NCBI RefSeq assembly: GCF_004138485.1
Contig: NZ_RYEV01000007.1
Span: 62,001-126,000 of the forward strand
Direction: 5' to 3'
Source: Peristeroidobacter soli
GTDB taxonomy: Bacteria > Pseudomonadota > Gammaproteobacteria > Steroidobacterales > Steroidobacteraceae
Length of the DNA: 64,000 nt
Part shown: piece after piece, positions 45,019 to 54,386 of the stretch
Layout: every line of letters starts with the position of its first letter
Numbering within the stretch: the stretch's first letter is position 1
The notes under the pieces: model-generated
The model's database searches: none
What the model was told of the DNA's origin: nothing
The model's input: only the letters and a program-made list of their open reading frames with translations
Made by a program: the position numbers and the translations under genes

Positions 45019-45960
45019 ATGAAACGCACCTCAAGGAACAGCTGGACCCGGCCGTGGCCCCTGCTGGTGTTGCTGCTCTCGGCATGCGCCAGCTCGCCGC
45101 CCCAACCGGGCGCCCCCACCGTCAAGCCCGCGGCCGAAGGGTCGGACGCGTATCAAATGGCCGGGGCCGCCCTGGCTCTCTGGGGCACCAACGCCACGGC
45201 CAACGGGTCGCAGGCGCTGTCGCAGATTCAGAAAGCGGCGCAGGCGGCTCCGGACCGCCCGGAGATCCTGTGGCTGCATTTGCGACTCTGCATGGAAGTC
45301 GCGGGCTGCGAGCCCGAGCCCATCGAAGCGCGCTTGCGCAAGCTCGACCCGAGCAGTGGGACCGCGTGGCTCGGCGCCCTCTCCCGCGCCCAAGCGCGAC
45401 GCGACGCTCGGGCTGAAGCGCAGATTCTGGACATGATGGCCAAGGCCGCGCACTTCAATGTTTACTGGACGACGCTGGTCGCGAAACTCGCGCCTCCGCT
45501 CAGCAAGACGCCCGTCGGCACCGCGGTCGCACAGCCCGCGCCGACCCCGCTGACCAACGCGATGAATGCCACGATCGACTGGATGTCGACGCTCGCGATC
45601 CCCGCGTTTCGTCCCGTGTCGCTTGCTTGCAATGACGAGCATGTACGCGATCCGGAAACGCGCGTGCGTTGTCAGCAGGTGGCTCAAGCGCTGGAGCGAA
45701 GCGATACCACGCTGGTCGAAGGCCTCGGCCTCGGTATCGACCAGCGGCTCGCGGTCCCGAATTCAGCGGCTGCGATGCAGGTGACGGAAAAGATTCAGAC
45801 GCTGCGACATCAGAACCAGGTGGCCGGCACGGTGGTGGCGGCGCAGGTGGAGAAGGACAAGTTCGCCGAACAGATGATCAAGCTGATGGAGCAGCTGAAA
45901 AAAGAACAGGACGTGTCGCGCGCGATTCTGCGGTGGGCGGGTCAGCCGCTCACGCCCTGA
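45019..45960 (+). CDS. Lipoprotein, hypothetical
   Basis: A 313-residue lipoprotein with lipobox LLSA-C, then an alpha-helical domain with TPR-like character in residues 60-160 (EILWLHLRLCMEVAGCEPEP; ARAEAQILDMMAKAAHF) and a C-terminal predicted coiled coil (VAAQVEKDKFAEQMIKLMEQ). I do not recognise a named family. The start at ATG 45019 is at the lipoprotein signal; the open frame runs back to 44893 through the hairpin region. It converges with rdgC, 16 nt apart. Confidence 0.8.
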   Translation: MKRTSRNSWTRPWPLLVLLLSACASSPPQPGAPTVKPAAEGSDAYQMAGAALALWGTNATANGSQALSQIQKAAQAAPDRPEILWLHLRLCMEVAGCEPEPIEARLRKLDPSSGTAWLGALSRAQARRDARAEAQILDMMAKAAHFNVYWTTLVAKLAPPLSKTPVGTAVAQPAPTPLTNAMNATIDWMSTLAIPAFRPVSLACNDEHVRDPETRVRCQQVAQALERSDTTLVEGLGLGIDQRLAVPNSAAAMQVTEKIQTLRHQNQVAGTVVAAQVEKDKFAEQMIKLMEQLKKEQDVSRAILRWAGQPLTP

Positions 45961-45976
45961 CGTCGTCGGCGGCGTT

Positions 45977-46894
45977 TTATGCCGCCGCGGCCTGCTTCTG
46001 TTCCGGCTCGCCCAGCGCTTTGGCGAGGTCGCCGAGAAGCGCGGCGAGTTCGCCGGTCATCAGCGTGAAATCGATATCGAATTGCTCGCCGGGGTTCGCC
46101 GACTCGCCTTCCGCGGGCGTGTCCTTGTCCATCAGCAGGAACTCGACTTTCTTCACGTGCAGCTTCTCGTTCAACACGAACGAGACCCGATCTTTCCAAG
46201 TCAGACCGAGGCGGGTCGCGAACATGCCGCCGGAGAGCTGCGCGCGGATTTCCTTGCCATCGAGCGGATGGCGCACGTAACGAATCACCGGCTTGCTTTG
46301 ATCGGCCGCCTGCAATTCGCAATCGTCATCGATGGTGAAGGTGACCGGCGCATCGCCCAGCGCCAGCCAGGCCGTCATCGAGGACGACGGCGAGCGCTCG
46401 GTCTCGAGCAACACCACCTGCAAGCTGCCCAGCGTATCGCGCAACGTCTCGACCAGCTCTTCAGCCTTGCCTTCGCTGGACGCATTGACGACCAGCCAGC
46501 CGTGCTCAGGATCGATCCACGCATGCGTGATGCGTTTGCGGGTCAACGCGCGACCGCGCAGCTCCTCGGTAACGCGCATCTTCAGCTCACGCATCTGACG
46601 GCGGCCGACGGGATAGCCCTGCTCCTTGGCGATTTCCTTGGCGCGATCGGTGGCCACCTGACGGATGATGGAGCCGGGCAATAATTTCTGATCCACGCCG
46701 AGCGCGATCAGGTGCTGGCCATTGACCGTATGGACGTAGCGCTCCAGGTCGCTGGAGAACACCCAACCCTTGCTCTGCATGTCGAAGCTGCCGCACGGCA
46801 TGAGCGAGCGCGCGGCCAGCTTCTCCTCCAGCTCAGTCGCGGAAACAGAGAAGTCGTCGGGCAGGCGATAGACGATGAGATTCTTGAACCACAT
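45977..46894 (-). CDS. rdgC: Recombination-associated protein RdgC
   Basis: A 305-residue RdgC, a ring-forming DNA-binding protein that limits RecA filament activity and is largely confined to beta- and gammaproteobacteria. The characteristic start MWFKNLIVYRL is at ATG 46894; GSFDMQSKGWVFSS, LPGSIIRQVATDRAKEIAKE and LGLTWKDRVSFVLNE are family segments. The upstream QueA-like gene overlaps its first 62 nt in another frame, so the two are translationally linked. Confidence 0.95.
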   Translation of the reverse strand: MWFKNLIVYRLPDDFSVSATELEEKLAARSLMPCGSFDMQSKGWVFSSDLERYVHTVNGQHLIALGVDQKLLPGSIIRQVATDRAKEIAKEQGYPVGRRQMRELKMRVTEELRGRALTRKRITHAWIDPEHGWLVVNASSEGKAEELVETLRDTLGSLQVVLLETERSPSSSMTAWLALGDAPVTFTIDDDCELQAADQSKPVIRYVRHPLDGKEIRAQLSGGMFATRLGLTWKDRVSFVLNEKLHVKKVEFLLMDKDTPAEGESANPGEQFDIDFTLMTGELAALLGDLAKALGEPEQKQAAAA

Positions 46895-48047
46895 GGGCGG
46901 GCGCCGGCGCAAAACGGCGGAGTATACGTGGCGCGGGCCGTCCGACCAGTCCTTGATTTTCAGGAAAATCTTCTACCCCGATCCTCAGGCCCGCCGGGCG
47001 CGAGTAGCGGCGGCTATCACGTTCAATCAGAACGGAATCGCCGAATTCGTGGGTGCGATAGCCGGCGCTCTCCAGGGCGTCATCCGCGCGGCGGAGCGTG
47101 GATTTGTCGGCGAAGGACTGCAGCAACTCGTAGTGGCTGGTGCCGGGCTCGTGCGTGCCGGACAGGATCACGTCCACCACGCGCAGCGGCGTCTCCGCCC
47201 CGATCCGGATATTCGCCACGCTCTCACCAGCCGCGACCGAGCCGAACGTCGCGGCGCTGTGCTCCAGTGCCCGGACGACGGTCGTGCCAATCGCGACGAT
47301 CCGCCGCCCCTCGCACAGCGCAGCCGCGATTGCCTCCTCGGTGGCGACCGGAATGCGATACGGCTCATCGAACGGCAGCAACCGATCCAGCTCCGGATCG
47401 CCCGTCGAAGAAATGCCCGCCGCGTGCGTAAGGGTCGCGAACTGGATGCCTCGTGCTTCGAAGTCCGTCAGCATTTGCCAGTCCAGCGCGAAACCGGCGG
47501 ACGGCGGCTCATAGGCGACGGGCGTCGCGGCGATCGACGTCCAGATATCCCACAACGCCAGCGGCTCCTTCATATGTGCGTATTGAATGGGACGACCCTG
47601 CGTCGCCAGGCCGCGCCACAGCTCATTCACCTCTGCCTCGAAGCGCACAGCCAGCAGTCGCGGATGATCGAGAACGCGTTCGACACGCGCGCTCAACGAG
47701 CCCAGCTCGAGCTCGTCGCCCGCTTCGAAGACCGGCGACGCCGGCCGATCTTCGGTCCGAGTGCGATAGTCGCCGGGACCGAATGCCACAGCGATGAATC
47801 GCTGCACATCTCGATGAGCGAGCGACGGCTTGCCGGCGAGCCTCACTTCGATGTTTCGCCCCGTGCGCCTGTGGATGCCATGCAGGCTCGCGGGCAACGT
47901 GGCGGCATCGTTCGCAATCACCAGATCGCCTGGCCGCAGAAACTCCACCAACTGCGCACGCGGCGCGTGACGGATCGCACCGTGCTCGTCGACATGTAAC
48001 AAGCGTGCAGTCGGTGGACGTTGAGTGGGACGATCGGCTGGAATCAT
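46833..48047 (-). CDS. Divergent QueA-like protein
   Basis: A 404-residue relative of S-adenosylmethionine:tRNA ribosyltransferase-isomerase (QueA), which makes epoxyqueuosine. Shared segments are LRPGDLVIANDAATLPASLHG, SAGFALDW, GRRIVAIGTTVVRALE and SYGDxxL-like EFGDSVLIER. Key regions differ from true QueA: HVGxGTF is replaced by HAAGISSTG, TNFHLPxSTL by SGTHEPGTSH, and the N-terminus is rewritten. About 50 residues follow the normal end and run into rdgC. No tgt, yajC or secD lies nearby. It may act on another substrate. The start overlaps the SDR stop (ATGA). Confidence 0.8.
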   Translation of the reverse strand: MIPADRPTQRPPTARLLHVDEHGAIRHAPRAQLVEFLRPGDLVIANDAATLPASLHGIHRRTGRNIEVRLAGKPSLAHRDVQRFIAVAFGPGDYRTRTEDRPASPVFEAGDELELGSLSARVERVLDHPRLLAVRFEAEVNELWRGLATQGRPIQYAHMKEPLALWDIWTSIAATPVAYEPPSAGFALDWQMLTDFEARGIQFATLTHAAGISSTGDPELDRLLPFDEPYRIPVATEEAIAAALCEGRRIVAIGTTVVRALEHSAATFGSVAAGESVANIRIGAETPLRVVDVILSGTHEPGTSHYELLQSFADKSTLRRADDALESAGYRTHEFGDSVLIERDSRRYSRPAGLRIGVEDFPENQGLVGRPAPRILRRFAPAPAHVVQESHRLSPARRLLCFRD

Positions 48048-48886
48048 GAGGCATACCTGCGGAAGCTCGGATCAGTCGACTCTTCCAACCCCGGCAAGTT
48101 ATCTACTGATTGAAACGCTCCATCAATCGAAGCTGCCGGCGGCGAGAAGTTGGATTTGCGGGATAGTTCCACCGGGCGCGCCGGCAGCAAGTCACAAATG
48201 GTTTCCGCAAGCTCGTACGCGGACTGCGCTGGCGGCTTGAGCGTCGATGGATCGGCGTCGGGCAAGGCAGCAGCATGCATCGGCGTATCCATGTCACCCG
48301 GATCGAGCGCGATGAATCGGACGCCTTGGGCGGACAGCTCTTCGTTCCAGACGCGAGTCATGTGCGCCAATGCAGCTTTGCTCGCGCCATAAGCGCCCCA
48401 CTGCGGATACGCGTTGACCGCCGCATCGCTGGAAATGTTCAACACCAGCGAACCCTTGCCATCGCGTGCCGAAGCCGCCAATGAGCCGAGCAGCGCTTTG
48501 GTCAATCGGAATGGGCCAAGCACGTTCGTGACCAATGCACGCTCGAAATCCTCGCATTGAGTGTCACCAAGCACCGCCAGCGGCACCGGGCCAAGATCGG
48601 ACGCGTTGTTGATGAGCACGTCGAGGCCACCGAGCCGGCCGGCGACTTGGAGCGCGATACGGTGAATATCGTGCTTGTTTGAAACATCGCCGACGATGCC
48701 ATGCGCGGATTCGTCCGCCGCCACAGCGGTGACACGCGCTGGAGTGCGAGCGATCAGCGCAACCTGTGCGCCGCGCTTCGTCAACTCTCTCACCAGCGCA
48801 AGGCCAAGGCCGGAAGTGCCTCCCGTGATCGCGACTCGCACGCCATGCAACTGACGTGGAGTTTCGGACTGTCGTTGAGTTTGCAT
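48044..48886 (-). CDS. Short-chain dehydrogenase/reductase
   Basis: A 280-residue classical SDR with cofactor motif TGGTSGLG, the NNASDLG segment (NNAG variant), catalytic Ser in LNISSDAAVN and YGASK. The last ~40 residues are an extension without SDR motifs (SRKSNFSPPAASIDGAF). It has a strong Shine-Dalgarno (GAAGGAG) and is the first gene of a compact SDR/QueA-like/RdgC operon. Substrate unknown. Confidence 0.88.
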   Translation of the reverse strand: MQTQRQSETPRQLHGVRVAITGGTSGLGLALVRELTKRGAQVALIARTPARVTAVAADESAHGIVGDVSNKHDIHRIALQVAGRLGGLDVLINNASDLGPVPLAVLGDTQCEDFERALVTNVLGPFRLTKALLGSLAASARDGKGSLVLNISSDAAVNAYPQWGAYGASKAALAHMTRVWNEELSAQGVRFIALDPGDMDTPMHAAALPDADPSTLKPPAQSAYELAETICDLLPARPVELSRKSNFSPPAASIDGAFQSVDNLPGLEESTDPSFRRYAS

Positions 48887-48907
48887 AGGGTCTCCTTCGA
48901 TGACAGC

Positions 48908-48956
48908 ATCATAGGGACCCGCCGCGCTCAGCCAATGTCAGTGTCCAATATATTGG
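48908..48956 (-). promoter_or_regulatory. Candidate SDR promoter with CCAATATATTGG operator
   Basis: On the minus strand TTGGCT (48930-48935) and TATGAT (48908-48913) are 16 bp apart and lead to the SDR gene. The 12-bp perfect palindrome CCAATATATTGG (48945-48956) lies just upstream of the -35 and is extended by GCCAAT/ATTGGC repeats. The XRE-cupin regulator gene is divergent from this promoter, so the palindrome is a candidate operator for it. Confidence 0.45.
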
Positions 48957-49002
48957 CAAAGAGTCGCGACGGCAGACACGCACGTCGACTTAGCGCCACC
49001 TC

Positions 49003-49121
49003 GGGTACATGGATGTACCCCGCGCCGCCACAGGCGGCGGCGAGGGTCGGCAGGGCTCGGCGGTGCGTTCCAGCGAAGCGCTGCTTCGCTCCGCCGAGCG
49101 GGTGGCCGTGGATGGACACCC
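49003..49121. repeat. Array of four hairpins upstream of XRE-cupin gene
   Basis: Four successive inverted repeats: 49003-49009/49014-49020 (7 bp, loop TGGA); 49024-49029/49033-49038 (6 bp); 49056-49063/49091-49098 with inner 49072-49078/49084-49090 (8 plus 7 bp); and 49100-49104/49117-49121 (5 bp, loop containing GTGGATGG). They fill the leader of the regulator gene. An open + frame crosses them but ends in the regulator frame and looks fortuitous. Confidence 0.7.
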
Positions 49122-49170
49122 TGGGCTTACGCGGAGCAGGATTGCGCAGCGTAATGCCCGATCCCGAGTA

Positions 49171-49746
49171 ATGAATATGGATAAGCCCGAACTCGTCGCC
49201 GAGCATCTCGCTCGCAACCTGGTCGCCTTTCGTCAGGTACGCAATCTCACGCAGGGCGCGCTGGCGAAGAGCGCGGACGTGCCGCGTTCGACCATTGCCA
49301 ATCTGGAATCGAGCAACGGTAATCCGTCGCTCACGGTGCTGGTGAAGGTTGCCAATGCATTGGACGTGCCGCTCGACGAGTTGCTCGCCTCACCGCGCGC
49401 GAAGGTTCGGAAGTGGTCGCGTGATGAGCTGGCGTCGCAGAGCGCAGGACGCGGCCTCACGATCCGGTCGCTGATTCCGGAGCGAGTACCGGATGAGGTG
49501 CTCAACGTGATGGACTTCGCGCCCGGCGCATCGATGCGCGGCTCGCCGCATCTGCCAGGAACGCGTGAGTTCTTTACGTGCCTGTCGGGAACCGTAACCA
49601 TCTTCGTCGCCGGCGACCGCTTCGATCTGGTCGCCGGCGACGTGCTGGCCTTTCCGGGCAACGTCGCACATTCGTACCGAAATACTGACGCGAACAAGAT
49701 CGCGCAGGGCGTGTCGGCCGTGCTGCTCGCGAGAGCGGGCGTATGA
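49171..49746 (+). CDS. XRE-family regulator with C-terminal cupin
   Basis: A 191-residue protein with an N-terminal helix-turn-helix (residues about 10-68, LTQGALAKSADVPRSTIANL, NPSLTVLVKVANALDVPLDEL) and a C-terminal small cupin sensor (FFTCLSGTVTIFVAGDRFDL, VLAFPGNVAHSYRN). This architecture (PuuR-like) usually represses a neighbouring catabolic gene and responds to a small ligand. Either ATG 49171 or ATG 49177 may start it. It is divergent from the SDR operon, the likely target. Confidence 0.9.
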   Translation: MNMDKPELVAEHLARNLVAFRQVRNLTQGALAKSADVPRSTIANLESSNGNPSLTVLVKVANALDVPLDELLASPRAKVRKWSRDELASQSAGRGLTIRSLIPERVPDEVLNVMDFAPGASMRGSPHLPGTREFFTCLSGTVTIFVAGDRFDLVAGDVLAFPGNVAHSYRNTDANKIAQGVSAVLLARAGV

Positions 49747-49837
49747 GCCCAAATCACGCGGTGGCCACGCCGCTGCCGGACGGCGCGGCGGCATAAAGGT
49801 TGCTGCCGCAAGCGTCACGGCATCGCGCGGTGCTCGT

Positions 49838-49892
49838 GAAAAAGAAAAAATTAAAATTTAACTTTCTGAGGAAGCGGCCGCGCCAGCGGCCG
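49838..49892 (-). terminator. GC hairpin followed by T-rich tract (minus strand)
   Basis: Read on the minus strand past the reductase stop, a CGGCCG/CGGCCG stem (49875-49880/49887-49892, 6-nt loop) is followed about 8 nt later by a long T-rich run (49838-49866), the most AT-rich patch in this part of the window. This looks like a loose intrinsic terminator for the reductase gene. Confidence 0.45.
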
Positions 49893-49897
49893 ATGCC

Positions 49898-50908
49898 TCA
49901 CGCGTCAGCGACTTTCAGCACCAGCTTGCCGAAATTCTCGCCATTGAACAGTTTCAGCAGCGTTTCAGGGAATGTTTCCAAGCCATCGACGACATCCTCA
50001 CGCGTCTTGAGCTGGCCGCTCTTCAGCCAGCCCGCCATCTCCCGCCCCGCCTCCGCATACCGGTCGGCGTAGTCGAACACGACCATGCCGGTCATGCTGG
50101 CACGATTGACCAGCAGCGACATGTAGTTGGACGGCCCTTTCATCCCGGTCGTGCTGTTGTACTGTGAGATCGCGCCACAGATGACGATGCGCGCCTTGCG
50201 CGCCAGCTGAGTGAGCACGATGTCCAGAATATCGCCGCCGACGTTGTCGAAATAAACATCGACGCCCTTCGGACAATGCTGGCGCAGCGCCTTCTTCACA
50301 TCCTCGGATTTGTAATCGATGGCCGCATCGAAGCCGAGCGTCTGCGTGAGGTAATCGCACTTCTGCTTGCCACCCGCGATGCCGACGACCCGACACCCTT
50401 TGATCTTGGCGATCTGTCCAACGACCGTACCGACCGCGCCCGCCGCGCCTGAAACAACGACCGTCTCACCCGGCTGCGGCTTGCCGATATCGAGCAGGCC
50501 GAAATAAGCCGTCATGCCCGGCATGCCGAGCGTGCTGAGATGCACCGGCAGCGGCGCGATGGAGGGATCGACTTTGCTCAGCCCCTTGCCATCGAGCGTC
50601 GCGTACTCCTGGACGCCCAGCGCGCCATATACCAAATCGCCGGCGCTGAACTTGGGATGATTGGACTCGACGACTTTACCGATACCGCCGGCCCGCATGA
50701 CTTCACCGAGGGCCACCGGAGGAACGTAGGACTTGCCCTCGTTCATCCAGCCACGCATCGCGGGATCGAGCGACAGATATAACGTCTTGACCAGCACTTC
50801 GTCGTTAGCTGGGGCTCTGGCCGGTGCCTCGACGTAATTGAAGTCGGTGCGCTTGACCGCGCCAACCGGCCTTGCTGCCAGACGGAACTGATGATTGCGG
50901 AGAGTCAT
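49898..50908 (-). CDS. NADP-dependent oxidoreductase (MDR, leukotriene-reductase-like)
   Basis: A 336-residue medium-chain reductase without the structural or catalytic zinc ligands, matching the prostaglandin/leukotriene reductase and curcumin-reductase group ([21 protein letters not shown] near residue 45; [20 protein letters not shown] as NADP-binding loop; [13 protein letters not shown]). It reduces alpha,beta-unsaturated carbonyls. It starts at ATG 50908, where the family N-terminus ([12 protein letters not shown]) begins; the open frame continues to 51034 without similarity. Confidence 0.9.
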   Translation of the reverse strand: MTLRNHQFRLAARPVGAVKRTDFNYVEAPARAPANDEVLVKTLYLSLDPAMRGWMNEGKSYVPPVALGEVMRAGGIGKVVESNHPKFSAGDLVYGALGVQEYATLDGKGLSKVDPSIAPLPVHLSTLGMPGMTAYFGLLDIGKPQPGETVVVSGAAGAVGTVVGQIAKIKGCRVVGIAGGKQKCDYLTQTLGFDAAIDYKSEDVKKALRQHCPKGVDVYFDNVGGDILDIVLTQLARKARIVICGAISQYNSTTGMKGPSNYMSLLVNRASMTGMVVFDYADRYAEAGREMAGWLKSGQLKTREDVVDGLETFPETLLKLFNGENFGKLVLKVADA

Positions 50909-50963
50909 GCTGCCTCCATCGTTGGTGGCGGCAAGCATAAGGGATGCGGCCGCTAAAGCCGAC

Positions 50964-51530
50964 TTATTGCTCCGCGTTGTCTTCGTCGTCGTCGCCGTTG
51001 TCGTCGCTGTCCTCATCGCCGCAATCCGCGCCAAGCCAGCGGCCCTTGATCGTGCCTTTGATCACGAATGCGTCCGGCCCGTCGCCCGCCTTCAGGTCGA
51101 GCGTACCGTTCATGGTTTCCGGCGTCGGCGTATTCACCTTGAACGTACCCGAGCCCGAGGTCTTGCCCGTACACACCATGCGGATTTCCTGCGAGGTGCG
51201 CGTGGTGCGGACGATGGTCTGTTTGCAATCCTCGGAATTGGCGGATTGGAACGGCTTGTCCAGATCGGCCTGCGTGATGCACTCACTGCTGGTTTCCGGT
51301 TCCGGCTCTTCTTTGGAGGCCGCCTTCAGATCGGCAATCATTTTGGCGCGCGCCTGCGGCGTCATCTTGTCCAGCACTTCCTTGGGCAGCGGCGGCACGC
51401 CGCTGAAGCGCATGATGGAGGTCATTTCCCACAAGCCGAGCTTGACGTTGAGGCGCTCGGGAGCCGCCGCACCTGTGCTCAAGGCCGTCAGGGTCAGCGC
51501 CGCTACCGCAGTCGTTTTCAGGATGTTCAT
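50964..51530 (-). CDS. DUF3617 family exported protein
   Basis: A 188-residue protein with a signal peptide ([17 protein letters not shown]) and the DUF3617 pattern: [13 protein letters not shown] near the start, a conserved Cys-containing [15 protein letters not shown] and [16 protein letters not shown]. The C-terminus is very acidic (Asp/Glu-rich last 20 residues). Function unknown. It is divergent from ligD across an 81-bp gap. Confidence 0.85.
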   Translation of the reverse strand: MNILKTTAVAALTLTALSTGAAAPERLNVKLGLWEMTSIMRFSGVPPLPKEVLDKMTPQARAKMIADLKAASKEEPEPETSSECITQADLDKPFQSANSEDCKQTIVRTTRTSQEIRMVCTGKTSGSGTFKVNTPTPETMNGTLDLKAGDGPDAFVIKGTIKGRWLGADCGDEDSDDNGDDDEDNAEQ

Positions 51531-51611
51531 GGCAGTCTCAGGTTAAGGAACGGGGTGCGCTCTCGCAGCGTTTTGCGCTTACTGCGCGATTTTTCACCGC
51601 CGAGGTGTGAT

Positions 51612-54377
51612 GTGGCAACTCGCAAGCTTTCACGTTATCGCGCCAGGCGCGACTTCACTCAGACCGCCGAGCCCAGCGGCCGGCAAAAAGTGGACAAGTC
51701 GCCGGAATTGCGTTTCGTGATCCAAAAACACGCCGCAACCCGCTTGCACTTCGATCTGCGTCTGGAGCTCGGCGGCGTCTTCAAGTCCTGGGCAGTCACC
51801 CGCGGCCCGTCGCTCGACCCGAACGACAAACGACTGGCCGTGGAAGTGGAAGATCACCCGCTCGATTACGGCGACTTTGAAGGCACCATCCCGAAAGGCC
51901 AATACGGCGGAGGTACAGTACAACTCTGGGATCGCGGCTTCTGGCGCCCCGAAGGAGAGCTGTCCGCCGAGGCTCAATTGAAAAAAGGCGAATTGAAATT
52001 TCAAGTCGCGGGCGAGCGTTTGCAAGGCAGCTTCGTGCTGGTACGCATGAAGGGCGATCGTTACGGCGGCAAGCGCACCAACTGGCTGCTGATCAAACAT
52101 CGCGACGCTTACGCAACCAATGCGAAGGGTGTCGAAGCAATGATGAGCGAGGATCGCTCCGTGGCATCGGGCCGGCCGATGGCAGCGATCGCTGGCGGCA
52201 AGGGCCGCGCGCCTCAGCCTTTCATGATGAGTGGCAAGACCGCCAAGGCCAATGCGGTGTGGAATTCGAATCGCGAACCCGTCGAGGAGCAAACGCCCGT
52301 GCCCAAGCAGACTGCGCGTCGAAAGAAGGCCCCCGGCAAACGCGCGCGCATCCCTGCGTTCATCGAGCCGGAGCTGTGCAAGCCGGTCGACCGCCCACCT
52401 GGCGGCGCGGGCTGGGGCCACGAAGTGAAATTCGACGGCTATCGCCTGCAGCTGCGCATCGCGAATGGCGACGTCACCTTGAAGACTCGCAAAGGCCTGG
52501 ACTGGACGCCGAAGTTTCAAGCCATCGCCGACGCCGCCGCGGAGTTTCCCAATGCCATCATCGACGGCGAAGTCGCCGCGCTCGACAAAAACGGCTCGCC
52601 GGATTTCGCGGCTCTGCAGGCCGCGCTCTCCGAAGATCGCACCGACGATCTGATCTTCTTCGCATTCGATTTCATGTACAGCGACGACGGCGATCTGCGC
52701 CGGTTGTCCTTGCGCGATCGCAAGGCTGCGCTGAAAGAGTACTTGGGCGAGCAAGGTCAGAACGCGAGCTCGCTGATCCGCTACGTCGATCATTTCGAGA
52801 CCGCGGGCGACGCGGTGTTGCAATCGGCCTGTCGCATGAATCTCGAAGGCATCATCTCCAAGCGACTCGACGCCCCGTATCGCGCCGGCCGCATCGGCGA
52901 CTGGACCAAGGCGAAGTGCCGCGCCGGACAGGAAGTCGTGATTGGCGGCTGGACTCAAACGGGCTCGGCGTTCCGCTCGCTGCTGGTCGGTGTGAATCGC
53001 GGCGGTCATCTGATTCATGTCGGCCGGGTCGGCACCGGCTTCGGCGGCGACAAAGTTGCTCAGCTGTGGCCGAAACTGAAGAAGTTGGCAACGGACGAGA
53101 ATCCTTTCGGGGGCAAGACAGCGCCGCGCAAGAAGCCGGAGATTCATTGGGTGAAACCCAAGCTGGTCGCCGAGATCGAATTCGCCGGCTGGACGGGCGG
53201 AGGGAATATTCGTCAGGCCGCTTTCAAAGGACTGCGCACCGATAAGCCTGCCAGTGAGATCGTCGCGGAGCGGCCGGCCGAGGCGGAACAGGTCGAGGTC
53301 GCCGAGCCTGCGCCTCAGGCTGCTCGCGGCAAGGCGAAGACTGCTTCGCGAGCCAAGGCTGCGAAGAAGAAACATTCGTCCGTGGTGAAGGCGAGCGCGG
53401 GCTCGAACGTCGTCATGGGGGTGCCGATCTCGAGCGCGGACAAGCCGCTGTGGCCGCACGCGAATGACAAAACCCCGGTCACCAAGATTGAGCTGGCTCG
53501 TTACTACGAGTCCATGGGTGAGTTGATCCTGCCGCACATCAAGGGCCGGCCTTGCTCGCTGATCCGCGCGCCGGATGGCATCGGCGGGCAACAATTCTTC
53601 CAGCGTCACGCCATGCAAGGCACGTCGAATCTGCTTTCGACTGTGAAGGTATTCGGCGATCACAAGCCGTATCTGCAGATCGATCGGATCGAGGCGCTGG
53701 CGGCAATCGCCCAGTCCGCGGGCATCGAGCTGCATCCCTGGAACTGTCAGCCCGACAAACCGGAAACACCGGGCCGATTGGTGTTCGATCTCGATCCTGG
53801 ACCGGACTTGGACTTCACCGACGTCATTGCCGCGGCGAAAGAGATCAAGGAGCGCTTGGAGGCGTTGGGTCTGGTCGCATTCTGCAAGACGACGGGCGGT
53901 AAAGGCCTGCACGTCGTCACGCCGCTGGCCGACTCGAAGAACAATCGTTTGAAATGGCCGGAGGCGAAGGCATTCGCGCAAGGTGTGTGCACGCGCATGG
54001 CCGAAGACAGCCCCGAGAAATATGTGGTGAACATGTCGAAGAAACTGCGCGGCGGAAAGATTTTCCTCGACTACCTGCGCAACGATCGCATGGCCACCGC
54101 CGTCGCTCCGTACTCACCTCGCGTTCGTGAAGGCGCCACGGTTTCCATGCCGGTGAACTGGTCGCAGGTCAAAGCCGGCCTCGATCCGATGCGCTACACG
54201 ATTCGCACAGCAGCTGACTACGCTGGCAAGGCCACCGAATGGGAAGGTTATTGCGATGGCGAGCGGCCGCTGGAGGATGCGATCCGCAAGTTCGTTCAGG
54301 AAGGCTCGCCCACCAAGAAGCCGCGTCCCACGACGCGGCGTCGGAAGCACTCGAATCATTCACATGCGATGACTTAA
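51612..54377 (+). CDS. ligD: DNA ligase D (PE-LIG-POL)
   Basis: A multifunctional enzyme for bacterial non-homologous end joining, about 921 residues. Domain order: 3'-phosphoesterase (about 30-180, [16 protein letters not shown]), ATP-dependent ligase (about 250-560, nucleotidyl-lysine near 271 in [29 protein letters not shown]) and primase-polymerase (about 600-900, [11 protein letters not shown] catalytic Asp pair, [14 protein letters not shown]). This is the Pseudomonas-type order. It starts at GTG 51612; the frame is open far upstream but conservation begins near RYRARRDF. No ku gene is in the window. Confidence 0.95.
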   Translation: MATRKLSRYRARRDFTQTAEPSGRQKVDKSPELRFVIQKHAATRLHFDLRLELGGVFKSWAVTRGPSLDPNDKRLAVEVEDHPLDYGDFEGTIPKGQYGGGTVQLWDRGFWRPEGELSAEAQLKKGELKFQVAGERLQGSFVLVRMKGDRYGGKRTNWLLIKHRDAYATNAKGVEAMMSEDRSVASGRPMAAIAGGKGRAPQPFMMSGKTAKANAVWNSNREPVEEQTPVPKQTARRKKAPGKRARIPAFIEPELCKPVDRPPGGAGWGHEVKFDGYRLQLRIANGDVTLKTRKGLDWTPKFQAIADAAAEFPNAIIDGEVAALDKNGSPDFAALQAALSEDRTDDLIFFAFDFMYSDDGDLRRLSLRDRKAALKEYLGEQGQNASSLIRYVDHFETAGDAVLQSACRMNLEGIISKRLDAPYRAGRIGDWTKAKCRAGQEVVIGGWTQTGSAFRSLLVGVNRGGHLIHVGRVGTGFGGDKVAQLWPKLKKLATDENPFGGKTAPRKKPEIHWVKPKLVAEIEFAGWTGGGNIRQAAFKGLRTDKPASEIVAERPAEAEQVEVAEPAPQAARGKAKTASRAKAAKKKHSSVVKASAGSNVVMGVPISSADKPLWPHANDKTPVTKIELARYYESMGELILPHIKGRPCSLIRAPDGIGGQQFFQRHAMQGTSNLLSTVKVFGDHKPYLQIDRIEALAAIAQSAGIELHPWNCQPDKPETPGRLVFDLDPGPDLDFTDVIAAAKEIKERLEALGLVAFCKTTGGKGLHVVTPLADSKNNRLKWPEAKAFAQGVCTRMAEDSPEKYVVNMSKKLRGGKIFLDYLRNDRMATAVAPYSPRVREGATVSMPVNWSQVKAGLDPMRYTIRTAADYAGKATEWEGYCDGERPLEDAIRKFVQEGSPTKKPRPTTRRRKHSNHSHAMT

Positions 54378-54386
54378 CATCGCTGC

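Noticed and set aside
51630-53981. 783-codon open frame antisense to ligD
   Set aside because: High GC leaves antisense frames open. The composition (Arg/Leu/Gln/His-rich) has no family signal, while the plus strand carries full LigD motifs.
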